DNA from: Trochalopteron elliotii
Taxonomy: Eukaryota; Chordata; Aves; Passeriformes; Leiothrichidae
NCBI GenBank assembly: GCA_024734555.1
Contig: JANPWX010000054.1
Coordinates: 6,192,677 to 6,256,676, forward strand
Length of the DNA stretch: 64,000 nucleotides
Reading direction: 5' to 3'
Shown: piece by piece, positions 28,795 through 41,022 of the stretch
Layout: each line of letters opens with the position of its first letter
How positions within the stretch are numbered: position 1 is the stretch's first letter
The notes under the pieces: model-generated
What the model was told of the DNA's origin: nothing
The model's database searches: none
The model's input: the letters and a program-made list of their open reading frames with translations, nothing else
Position numbers and translations under genes: made by a program

Positions 28795-29065
28795 GGGCCA
28801 GGATGCAGCGCACAAGGGAGGCTGCGCGACGCTGTTTGTGCCGCGACAAGGAGGCCCTTGAAGGCCGCGGCCAAGAGCGAACACAAGATCTGTGTGCGGG
28901 GAGACGTGCGCGCACAGCCGGGGCACTGTCCCCAGCCAAGTCCCCGGCCTGGTGGCACACCTGTGTCAGCTTCCTCCCGAGCCCTCCTCATTATGCCCCG
29001 GCACACAAAGAGCCAGCTGCGCCGGGGCCGGGAGCCTGCCGTGCTGGCCCGGCCGGGGCCACCGG
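28795..29065. promoter_or_regulatory. Small CpG island, presumed intragenic
   Basis: About two dozen CpG dinucleotides fall within some 270 bases, in a surrounding sequence that is otherwise CpG-poor and AT-rich. Examples are CGCGACGCTG, GGCCGCGGCC, GTGCGCGCAC and CCCGGCCGGGGCC. Open frames run through it on both strands (up to 186 codons on the - strand, 28400-28960), but their predicted residues are low-complexity and match nothing I know, as expected when stops are rare in GC-rich DNA. It could be an alternative or non-coding RNA promoter, or an enhancer. No TATA box or convincing first-exon donor is evident. Confidence 0.6.
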
Positions 29066-32000
29066 AAACCAGGACCAGCCACCTCTTTTGTTGCCTTTTC
29101 AAAATCGAGGGTTTGTTTTGAGCCTGAGGAGGATAATGAGCCTCTCACCAGGCACACACTGAACTGCACATCCCCCCAAAATGCAGAGTGGATAAAATTA
29201 ACTGGTCCTTGGAAAGACTGAAAAAAAATAAATCAAGGGGCTAGAAGACTTTTGCTGTTGTGCCAATCTCCTTACAAGAGTCTGAATCCATGGCTTACCA
29301 GAACAGCACAACCTCAAACAATACTCCTTGATTTGGAAAAATAACACTGAGAGACATTATACATCAGGTGTTTCTGACTTGTTTCTGTTTGTGTTCTATT
29401 TTATCATTCCACATTGATTTTTTTTTTCTTAAATCAGTAATGCTGCTGAAATGTCATATAACATAGAGGAGTACCTTAATATGAAAACAAAATCAAGGAC
29501 TCCTGATAAGGTTTTTGCAATGGTTTAAAAAAATTTTCCCCTCCAAGATCAAGGCAAATTCACTTGTACTACATCCCTGGAAGCAGAAGCAGGCCTGAAT
29601 CTATCCTTAGACTAGCATCTGTCAATGAAAAGAGTATCAGGATGAAACAAGAAAGGGGAAACAGTAGCAAAAGGGATAAAGAACTCCACTTCTCCCTTCT
29701 CCAAATCTTCATCCAACCTCTTCAATCATCTTCTGCAGCAAATACCATGACAAGCATTTTACAGTAGATGCTTCTTGCACAATACTTTTTAAAAATGAAT
29801 AGTTTCTTAGCCTTGAGCAAACAACAGTGAGACAGCATCTAGTAAAGATATTTTCCCGTGGGCTGTTCACTGCATCAAGAAGACTGCCTTAGACTTAAGA
29901 AACACGAAGGCCTTGGTCACAAATGTGTTCCCATGACAAGAACTGAACACAGTACAAAGCCTTCCCATGCCTTCCGTGCCCTACAGCCCTTTGGTGGAGC
30001 CTCTGATCCCATGAGATTTCAATTAGAACATGTATTCTTCCTTTCTATTGTTTAATAATGAGATTTTCACTTCACTGGCCTGTGGATATTGAAACTATCT
30101 GCTACAAAAGTGGGATCAGATATTTTGAACAGGGTGATGAATTTCTAAAATAGAGCTAAAAACTGTTCCTAGTCATGTAGAATAGCTGAACAGCTGTCCT
30201 TCCCATGTGCTTTCTGGTGCAGTATGTTATTCACTAGTAAAAGAGATACCTACCTTGATATTGGGGTCTGGTGTTGGCTTGTTTTTTCTTGAAAAAAAAT
30301 TCTTCCTTTGGGTAAAAAGATTTACTCTGTAAGACGTGCTCACGTGCCAATCCATGTAGAAGAATATGGAGCTACCAGTTGGCCTCAGGCCACTCTCCTA
30401 TTTTGGTTCAGCTGCTAGCAACAGGTCTAGGGTACTGCCAGCATCATATGCTCCAGGCTGTCCAGTGTGAGGTTATGGTGAAATGTGTCCTATGATGACA
30501 GCTACTGCTATGTACACAGGCAAGAAAATGTTGACTTCCAGGAAGTGAGACTTTAGGTGTCCATGATAAGGAAATGCTGTGTGTGAGTGTCTTTGACAAT
30601 AAATTCTTAAATATAGGAAATGCCATTGGTGCCACTGGACAAACATATTGTAAAGATTGCAAATGGTTGATTAATTTTGCTTTTTAAAGAAGAACCAGGC
30701 AAAGCGGCAATAAAAAAATTCGGAATAGAAATGTCATCTACTTGCATGAAAGGAAATGGTGATTACAGCTCACTTGTTTAGACAGTTCTCCTTTTGTTTC
30801 AGTTTTCTCACTATATTCTGGTCAAAACAATTTCCATCCAAAATTTTTAACAGCAATGACTATCTTATACAGAATGGGCCTAAAACATAGGTGTTCAAAA
30901 GACTTACAGTACAGCCAGGCAGCCTGATGAGTCAGATATGAGTTTCCTATTTCAACACAAAGATTTTATTTCACTCAAAAACTCAAACAACATCCATGGC
31001 CTGAGTCAACCTATGACCTTTGTGTGTTTCCCAGGAAGTTTCAGATAAACGTCCTCCTGGCTTATTTTATGACTGAATGGAACAGCAAAATAATTAGTTA
31101 CAAAAAGACAGAGTCAGTTAACTAACAGAAGGCAGAATCTGAACAGTTGAAAAGGCTATAAATTTTATTCCTTTTGGTTGTGTAATGGTCACCTCCTAGA
31201 TGCCACTTTTCTCCATTAATTCTAGCAAGAACTCTGATGTGAGAAGTGCTCTTCACCCAACACTGCCTCTGTTGTCCTCTTACCCTTTACATACCTATTA
31301 GTATTCTCACTCTGTACTTACTGATTGCATTCTATCCTTCCTCACCTTCAAGGTACTACATATTTCTGCATGTGATTAAGAAAGACATTACAGAGGGAAC
31401 TGGTTTGCTTCATCTTGTTTTCGTGAGAATTTCAGTAAAATGCTCAAAGTTCTTGTAACATTACAAACATGAACTATGAATCTTACAGAATGGTTGATGA
31501 AGTCTGGCAGCTGCTGATGCTGTTCTTGGGGAATGACAAGTGATTCTTTAGATGATTCAAGTTAGCTTTGCACAGAGTGGAAAAAAAAACAGTCAAGGAG
31601 CCCAGTGGAAAATACAAATACAGCTGCAGGAACAGGAGGCACTGAGAAGGGAAGGATGGAAGAGATTAGTGGTGCAGATTCCTACTGTACTATCACAAAC
31701 TGCAGAGCAAAGGATGGTTGCCTTTGGGTCATCTAAAAGTATGTCTGTATATGCCTATAAGCTTTCACTGCAATCCCATGGCTGTGTTTAAAACACTGAG
31801 ACTTTCTGGTGCCTTTCAGTTAAGATGTTAAAAGCCTGTTCTTTCCTCATGGGGAGAACAAGCCTACTGTAGAAAAAACTATCAGGGAGTTCCTCCCAGG
31901 CACCTCTACCTACACAGGTGGCCAGAGCAAGCAAGGAGCACTTGAGTAGTGTCATGCACATGAACCAAGTCAGGTAGCTGGGATTTGATGGCTCTTGAGG

Positions 32001-32297
32001 TAGGTGAACGAACACATGAATGCTCTGGGCAGAAAGGGTGGGTTTCAAACACTTTCTTCTATGCAATATGCTCATGTATGGCCTGGCACAATATTTTGAG
32101 AGGAAAGAATACTGGGACAAAAAAAAAGTCCCCTTCACATTTCTGCAGTTTACATATCAGCATCTGAAGTCATGCTTCATTTTTGGGCTATGCATAGCAT
32201 ATTTTTTCCAGGCTCAAAAAGAATGCTGTAATTCAAAGCAGGCTGACTCAATTGGTGTTTTTGTATGTCATCTCACAGACAGCATGGCAGGGGGGAA

Positions 32298-32337
32298 GGT
32301 GGAGGAAAGGAGGGTGAGGTGGAGAAAAGGAGGGCGG
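32298..32337. repeat. 20-bp tandem duplication in a G/A-rich tract
   Basis: GGTGGAGGAAAGGAGGGTGA is followed directly by GGTGGAGAAAAGGAGGGCGG, with three differences. The tract is strongly purine-biased on the + strand. Confidence 0.8.
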
Positions 32338-32907
32338 TTGCTCATCTGGTCTTTATTTCCTTTCCCTGTTTCTTAATAGTTCAAGCAAAGAGCCCATTCC
32401 AGCCAGAAGCAATGACACCCTTGCTATGGTATTTCATCTTGGAGGAGGACTGGCCACAGCTTGCCCTGTGTGCTGGTGTCCTGGGATCCTGTACCACCAT
32501 GCTGCTGTGGGGTGGGGAAGGTTGCTGGGGGCAGGTAGTCCTTATGCTGCATTTGGTTCAGGGGGAAGCTTTCCAAGAGGGCCCAAGCTTCATCTTTTGC
32601 ATAAAGAATTTCCTAGCTGGAAATCCTTACAACTGTGTAGGTACTTGCCTTACCTTCTGTTGTTTTCTTTTAATGATATATCAATGGAGATGCCACAAGC
32701 AAGTAATTGAAAATGACAGTTCTGACTGCTTTAACCAGTTAAGTTGTGGAGAAAACAAACTGAACAAAAACATCCATAAGCAGAGACTTTATAAAAAATG
32801 TCTCAAAGGGGTGAGGCCAGGGTCACCAGTGACAGGCCTATACCAGTCCTTGTTCAAAACTCCTGCCTGAGAATTGTACAACAAGATTTGTGCTCACTTT
32901 TGTAGTA

Positions 32908-33092
32908 ACACTGATTAAATTCCCCAAACGTGAGGTACACTAGCACTGCCTATAATCCAGATGAAAATTCAGACATAGAAAGATCAAGTAACTTGTCCAC
33001 AAACCAACAGAAAGAGCCTGTAGTCAAGCCAGGAATGACACCCTGGGCTTGCAGAGGCCCAGTCCTGTGCCTTGACCACAAGATCACATTAC
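32908..33092 (-). repeat. Ancient MIR SINE, antisense
   Basis: Read on the - strand, the segment follows the MIR order: a tRNA-like start ATCTTGTGGTCAAGGCACAG, a core with CCAGGGTGTCATTCCTGGCT, then GGACAAGTTACTTGATC, TTTTCATCTGGATTATAGGC and GTACCTCAC...AATTTAATCAG. It is degraded but collinear with the family over nearly its whole length. It contains no intact internal promoter that I would trust. Confidence 0.75.
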
Positions 33093-36000
33093 TCTCATGA
33101 TCCTGCACTCTCCTGCTGAAATTTTCTTACTGTAGTTATATCTATTTTCATGTAGTATGTGGGATATGCCATGAACCAGGTGTTGAATCCTTAAGGATTT
33201 AGCGGGTAGTTGAAAGAGATCCTGTTCCTTTCAGAACAGAAGGAAGGAAGAAGGCTGAGCTCTCCTAGAAACATCCTTTCCCCTGAAACTTGCCCTTATC
33301 ATCTTAGCAATATTTCCTTTACTTTCCAAGACTTGTTTTGAGGAGATAAAACCTTTACATGAGCTAAAGCATTTCTAATTCAGGCTAAAAGAAATCCAGC
33401 ATTATGATAATTCATACACATATTAATGGAAAAAAAAATGAGGGTCTAGAGGGTGCAACAAGTAACATTAAAAAATCAGAGCAAAACAAGCCATTTCCTG
33501 AGTGGCAATTTGCTGAAGTTGCAATTCATATTGCATTGAATTAAAATATTCTCTTCTTTGCCACCTCCTTCTCCTCCCCACCTCCCAGCACAATGCTTTC
33601 CCCTGCACACCCTTTGTCCAGCCTGTAGATACAAAGCACTTGTCCTTTGGTCACTGTCAGAGCTGAGGACAATGACTATGCAGGAAACTGCATACAAATA
33701 TACGAACTGGATATAGTTCTTATTTTTTTTATTAATTGAGGATATTAAAATATCTGTTGTGTGGGTTTAAACTTGTGAGCTACAAACTGTGAATATGAGA
33801 AAAATAATATTTTGGGATGAAGCAGTTTCATTTAAAAACTAAGCTAGAAATTAACGTTATTTTTAGATATACAAACATCAAAGATGCTAATTTGAATTAA
33901 ATTCTTATTTATTGTAATATCCTTGTTAATGGCATCCAAGTCCTAAAGCAACTATACCTCAAATGAAAAATACCTTAACATAAAGTCGTCTCCCCTGACA
34001 TCCTAGGATATCAACACACTGTTTCTAAAGAACAAGTGAAAGTAGCAGATTCCCAAGTGGACATTTCTTCTTAAGATCACTGATATATTAAAGTCCCTCC
34101 CCAAGTACTTTCAGCAAGTGTAGCACAGCAGATACTTGTCTTGGAGGAAAACCACAAGTCTAGATTTACAAAAGGATAAAGGCACCAAAAGCTATGGCTT
34201 GTCATACAGCAGGATTTTACAGTGCCACTCAAGCAGCAGAGAAACCTCTCTCCTCTCAGCATCTACAGACCTCTAACACAGGAATTTTCTCTACTCCTCT
34301 CTGTAAATTGACACCAAAGTTACATGAAGCTGCACCCAGTATAAGATTAAGCTATAGTAGTTCATGAAGGACAAGTACTAAATTTTTTTGCAAATTGCCA
34401 TGTCTGCAATTAAACTTCTCATATAGCTTTCAAACAGTTCAAATAGTAAAGACAACACTATTATTTTGCACATAGTTGGAAGAGAGAAAAGCCTCAGATT
34501 CTCAACTGTAATACACCAAAAAACAACAAAAGCTCTATGGTCACCCCATAAACTGGAAAATTCTCTGATCCAAATACTCTTGAAAATATGCATTGATAAT
34601 ATGCTGGGTACACCAAATAGTGGTGTGCCCAGTCTAGCCTGGACATGTCTATGTCCATGTCTGGACCGTAGTCTTCCCATGCAGCTTCTTTTTAATCAAG
34701 AAAGAAATACCATCACAAAATCAACTGGAGATCTATACCTTTATCTCCTCATTATAATTTAATTCATATCTTTTCTTCAGGTAGAAACTTTGCATAAACA
34801 CATCTCAGAACAGCAATGAAGCAGAAAGCAGCATCCTAGTTGTTGCATTTGACTCCAAAAGCACCTGCCACGCACTTAGATTTGGAATAGAATTGCCTTC
34901 AATGACATCTGTCTGCCTTCCCATCTGTTCTGAACAGTCTCATGACCTATGGAGAGGCAAGGGGTCTATCAGAACTACTCCACTGCTTTGTAAAGGACAG
35001 ATCATAATCCTTAGACCTGTCAGTTTCTCACTAGATCAGTGCCCCAGCTGTGCCACATTAGCCCTAGGAGAATTGTGAAATCCACATGAAGGCATCTGAG
35101 GTGAACCAATTAAACAAGTACAAAAGTATGAGTCTTGACCTCAGCTTGGAAGAGGTAATGCTTGATTCTAGCAACAGTTTGACTCTCCTTTCTCCAAAAC
35201 CCCGATTCCAAATACTAAATAAATATGAACATATTAAATATAGTGTGCCACAAGGAGGGGGAGGGAGAGGAGGAGAGTATTGCCATTGTATGTTCTCAAG
35301 CAACGGATGAAGGGGGACAAAAGAGTCCAAACATCAGGAAACTATTAAAATGAATACATTCCTAGTTTCTTCATAATTAATTCAGCATGTCCAATCTTGT
35401 ATCAGAGAAGGGAAAGGAAAGATTTTGACCACTTCCTTCTATCTCAAGCTGTTTGGAAGAACATGATCTTGTAATGCTGAAAAGTGCCTCACTGCATCCC
35501 AGTGGGCGAGTGTAATTTTAACTCTTCCACATGCCTAATTTGATATGCAAATCCCTATTCTCTGTATGACATACAATTCTTAAATTACACAGCAGAGACT
35601 CTGGTTTGCGTAGGCACACTCCATCCCCACTTTCTAGCCCCATCCCCTTTTTTACTTTGTACCACATTAAACAATACCTTGGATACAGTTTTCACTATGT
35701 AATTTCCTAAGTGAATTGTTTTCAGTTTGCTTGCTTTGTTGCACAAGTTAACATTTTGTTCAAATTTTAATGGTTACCTTCACACACATAAGGACCCGTT
35801 CTTGAAACTTTAGGTTCTGGGTTAGAGAGAGTTATGCAATACTTTCAAAAGGAGAGTCATTAGGCAGCTATTTATATGCTCAGGTAATTTCATTGTTTTC
35901 AAGGTCCTGCAGGAAGAAGCATATTAAAGCTGTGATTGGCCACAAGCATAGACAGCCCATGTGGGACCTCTTTCATGCTCATTCAACAAGCAAAGAGTAG

Positions 36001-39000
36001 CATGTGCAGGTAAAAGAAATCCTTGAAGTACAGTCAACCAAAATAATTATTTGCAGCTTTCCTTAAGAGAAGATTTAGGTAGGGTTGGCAGAGTTCTGTG
36101 GCTCTGAAAACCCACCAAACACAGTAAATGTTTGGTCACTGCCTGTTGCCCTGTATATAACATGAGATACTCAATATATAAGCATACCTGGAAAATTCGT
36201 GTGAACATTGAGGAAACACAGAAGTGTATCTGAGATTAGTTAGAACTGTGAATGCAAGGGGAGTCTATCCTTCTATTAAGGATCCACTATAGGGAGAACA
36301 GGTTTCTGTGCAATACAGCATGCACTCAAATATTCTTTTATGAAAAGGATTGACTGAAAAAAAAGATTGAGTGTTATTTGCTTGTTTTTTTCATAATAGC
36401 AGTTATCTAAGTGAGATGGTCACAGTTCCACTATGCTACACAAGCTACATTACCATAGGTAGTCCAAAGTGATTTATACAATACCACAAGAACTGCAGAA
36501 GTGGCAGGAAACTGCAACAGGACATTTCCCCACTGAGCTGAGGTACAATCTGACCATGAACAGAGAGAAAATCTCTTGGGGCTCTATACTCAATCCAGAT
36601 GCTGGAAGTCTTAACACCAGTCCCATCACCATGTTACCATTCTACCAAATACTTTTGTCTTCTACTATTTGCTTGCATCTATATGTCCTTTGTTATGTGG
36701 ACAGGGGCCTGTGAAAGCAGCATGCTATTCATGAACAGATTTGTTTACTCAAACTAGATTGTTACTGAGCATTTACATGTTTCCTATCTCTATACTAGCT
36801 GTGGAATGATGAGTAGGACTGGCAAAGAAAACTCATACTACCAACTTCTCAGACCATTCAGTGTTGGGTAATTAACATATCAGATAATTGCAGAATTGCC
36901 AATTAGCAACTATTCTGCTTCAAATAACTTAGCATAGTAATGATATCGTATCTTTGACCCAAAGGTGGTTCTAATGATCAGCTCAAATAGGCATTTTGTA
37001 GCAGAAGAAAAGCCTTTTCTCCTAACAGCATGGCTAGGACTCTGAAAAATCTGTGAAACCAGAGATTGATTTAACTGTTGGAATGTTTGCCAAGCTAGCT
37101 TCTTGGATTTCTAGACTTTGATCAACATGTCCATGACAACTATGCCTATTGATTTAATCATCATCAGAAACCATATGGATGTTATTAGTAACAAACTGCT
37201 AAACCTTCTCTTGGTTTACCTTTGTGGAAACTGGATCAAAATCACAGTTAACATACACAACACAGCTGACAACACTGGTCTTTCAAAGCAGCCAAGAAGT
37301 ACATACTCAAAATGACAAACATAAAATTGAGCTTCTGCCATATAAAAACTTACCTGTAAAATTTCATTGACTCAGCCTAATCAATATGTGTTTAAATCTT
37401 CCCAAAGATTAAGACTTGGGGAGTGAAAATGTTTGTAACAGCAGAAATAGGGTATTTCTTCAAGAAAAGTAAAAGAAACAATGCTGGTTTGTACTTCACA
37501 CTGCACAAACTTGCATGTTTTGTTCAACACTCTGCTTCTGGGAAATTGAGTAAAGTATACTTTACTTGACTGTAACAGCTTCATTATTTGGGACCTCAGT
37601 ACAAAGCCACCTTCTACCTAGATCATGTTGTAAGAGCAGCAGTGGCACATGTGTGATAAAAGGTTTCAGATCAGCAACAACTGATGAGCTTTAACTGCCT
37701 TGAAAAACATGTCAGTTTCTATGGATGCAGAGGTGGGAAAACCATAGTTTTCCAAACCAGAGTTGACTCCCCAGTCAGAGGTTGAAATAGCCCTAAGCCA
37801 TGCCACAGACAAGTCTGCTGAGAAAATCCCAGTCAAATAAAACACATACTGGCCTCCTCTTTTAAGCTACATAAACAAGTTAAAGTTTTCTTTATTTTTC
37901 AGCCATGTCTTGCTCAGATATAATTTTATCTATCATAAATCTTTAATCTGAAATATTCACTACAACTAGAAATTCCATAATTCCTATTGTTCAGCGAAAC
38001 AAATAGAACTTTCTATTTAAATAGTAATGCTGTAGTGAAGAGCCTACTTTGTGACCATTATCCATTTTTTCCCTTAACAGACTTGTATCAAGACTTCTCA
38101 TCATATCACTAATACACAAATTAAACTAGAGACAAATCTGAAAAAAAATTAGTTTTGTTTCTGTATTCCCTCGATGCTCTTTCTATATTACACATACTAA
38201 TTAAAGATGTAGTGACTGTTGGTTTAAATCAATACCTCAGAAGTCTTTGGTGTCAGGCATCAGCAGTATCAATCCTAAACTCATCACCTATCTGCCAATG
38301 TATTCTGTTGATACTCAAGATTTATATGAGCACAGAAGTGAGGAAGGACAAAGAAAAAAAAAAAGTTGACCAATCCAAAGATTCCCTTTTATGTGCCATT
38401 TCAGCGTAAGTGTGCAAGTGTGTCCTCGTTCTCTACACAGTATACACAGAGCTGAGAAAGGTGAGAGCACTTCTGTGAATTTCCCAACACTCTGCAACTT
38501 GCTGCAGTGTCAGGACTAGAATGCCACAACACCCAGTACACCGAATCAGTCCTTATACTTCCTTTTTCCTTTTCTAATTGAACCTTTTGGGGCTGAATTA
38601 TCATATCTTTATTAAAACTATACACGTACAGTAGTACACAATAAGAGCACAGAGGCATTTTTAATGCCATCTCCCAGTTGTGCTGACTTTCAGTTGAGAG
38701 TGTTGGAGGGTTCATGTTTCAAAATGCAGCTCTGACCCTCCTACTCCCACAAACCACTTAGGAGCCAGTCAGTGCATCAAGCTTTGTTTGCTGTTACCCT
38801 TTTCTCTTCATTTGATGCAGCATGCTTACAAGCAGACCCTCAGAGTTCTTCTGTGAAGGGGATCCACCTACCAATGTTAGGCTGATTTCATCTTTTCCTG
38901 TGCTGTACAGAGCCCTTTCAGCTGTGTAAAACAAACTTGGGGGGAGATGAGGGGAAGAAAAGCATTAAATTGTGTCTCTGCATTTTGCTTTGAGGAAACT

Positions 39001-40217
39001 CAGCCTCCTGTTGTTTATAATGAATCTAGTTTTAAGCAGGACATGTTGGGGGAGGGGGGCATGTTTTGTTTTTGCTGACTCTGCAAACTGATACTTTGAG
39101 GGAATTGTTTAGGGAAAGCAGAGAGTCCTTTATTATGTACGTCATTGCCAAGTGATTTGGCAGATCCCTCCAAGAGATGCACTCTCTGATAGGTTGACAG
39201 AGAGCTGGACTGGCCAGTTACCAGCAGAAAAGCTCAACTTAAACACTTTGAAAGTCTTACGATGGCCAATTCGTGGTTTTGGCTCAAAAAAAGAAAGATG
39301 AAAAATAGAGACAGCTGGGTGTCAGTGAGGGATGGAATACTGAGGTAGTTTTTGTTTCCGTGTCCCACAAAATTCACTGGCGTTGTACCTTGGTTGTATC
39401 CAGCTAAGACAAACACACACACTGACTAGGCACATCTGCAAAGGTGATGTCAGTTCTGTCAGTGCTTGTCCAAAGTCAAAACACCACAAGGGACCATTCC
39501 CTATTACCTAGATCTTGACATTGAGACACACTTCAAGTAATGGCTAGTTCCTGGTCCTTGTAAAAAAATCTCTTTGGTTTTGATCCTCCACAAAGGCCTA
39601 CCTGCCCAGGATGCAGTAAATCCTTTAAATATCTAATGAGGACACACCAAGTTTTTGCAGCCAAAGACAGAAACCAGACCAAAGACTTACCTGGGCCTAC
39701 AGGCAATGGGACAGTGTACATTAATATGGTAACAACAAAATATTGTGCCATTATGAATAGGAGCATAACTTTGCCAGACTAACTCCAGACGTAAATAAAT
39801 CCCTGTCTGCAGAAAGATTAAGAAGAGAATGCCCAGTACAGGAATTGCAGGACATAAACACCAACCAAATCCTATTATTAACCACCATTCAAATGGAGCT
39901 GGGGTGGGGAGAGAATAGGAGACTAATGGCTTAAACAAGGTAAATCCCACATTCTGTAAAGTAAGAGTTTTTAATACCGAATGACAAAATGTGGCTTCTT
40001 GCTCTCTTTTGGCACTTAGTTAAGGAAAAACCTCTGGTGAAAATAGTTCTTGCCCTGCAGCTGAATGAGCACTAAGATACCCCAGTTGCAGAGTGACCGG
40101 GTGCTCCAGCACCCTGTGGGCAGGGCTGGTTGCTTCTGTGCCAAGGAGCAGGCTGTTTCTTGGAAATGTTTATGCAATTCAGTTGTGCTCCTGCTGGAGC
40201 CAGACACTTTAAATTTT

Positions 40218-40270
40218 AAAAAAAACCCAAAACCCAACAACAAAAAAACCCAACAACAAATAAAACACCC
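40218..40270. repeat. A/C-rich low-complexity block (CCCAACAACA units)
   Basis: AAAACCCAACAACA occurs twice within an A/C-only stretch that begins in an eight-A run. Confidence 0.85.
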
Positions 40271-40922
40271 AGCCTCAGATCTCTCAGGCCATTAGTATAT
40301 CTCACTCAGGTTTCGACTTCTACCAAATACTGTCAAATACCTGTTTTGTTTGGTTCTGCAGGGTGGAGGGAGTTGGAGGGTTGCCTTCACTGCTGTCAGT
40401 GGTTCCTAATGATGTTTCCCACTAGAGAAAATGAGCTTGCTTGTTTGCAAATCCAAATTCCCTGTGGGGCACAGTTTGGGAAACTGAAAATATGGGAAGG
40501 AAAATAATATCTGTTCAGGCAACGCATAAACATCCATAAAGCAGAATAGCAAAACACCTACAGAGACTTGTAACTTTGCCAGCAAACTAATTAGAGTCAC
40601 TGACTGAGGAGGGAGCTGTGACAGTCAAAAAATTAAAATAAAAATAAATCAAAAGTTTAGTCTAACAATTATAACAGGAAATTACCAACAGAGTCAGGAC
40701 TCCTACATTCTTTTCCTGGTTCTGCTTCCGATTTACCGAGAAAGTTGGAGAAGCCAGATATTAAAAGTAGCTTCTAACTTGGAAAGGCTCCATTTCTGAT
40801 GCCTAACTGTACACATAGAGGACTCCACAGAGCATTTCAGGGCATTAGTGTCTCTGAAGTTACCTGTGTGACCCGGACAAACCCACAGTGGCCGTCTCTG
40901 CAAATTTCCCATCTGGGAATTG

Positions 40923-41022
40923 TGGCTGGCACAACATGTTTCTGTGGGAGTCTGATCTTTAAATGCTCTTTATGGCTGGCATAACATATTGCTGTGGGAG
41001 TGTTATGTTCAAATACTCTTTG
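40923..41022. repeat. 50-bp tandem duplication (two copies)
   Basis: Two adjacent 50-bp units both start TGGCTGGC. They share AACAT, CTGTGGGAGT and CAAATACTCTTTG-like segments (the first copy has TAAATGCTCTTTA). They differ at about a fifth of positions, so the duplication is fairly old. No coding role is apparent. Confidence 0.85.

Noticed and set aside
28400..28960. 186-codon open frame on the - strand, and several overlapping frames to 29221
   Set aside because: All run through the CpG island where stop codons are rare. Their sequences are Arg/Pro/Ala/Gly-rich with no family match. Described as an island, not as genes.
32265..32870. 201-codon open frame on the + strand
   Set aside because: It starts in G/A-rich simple sequence, contains the 20-bp tandem repeat, shows no known domain and overlaps a second open frame at 32426-32710. 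Treated as chance.
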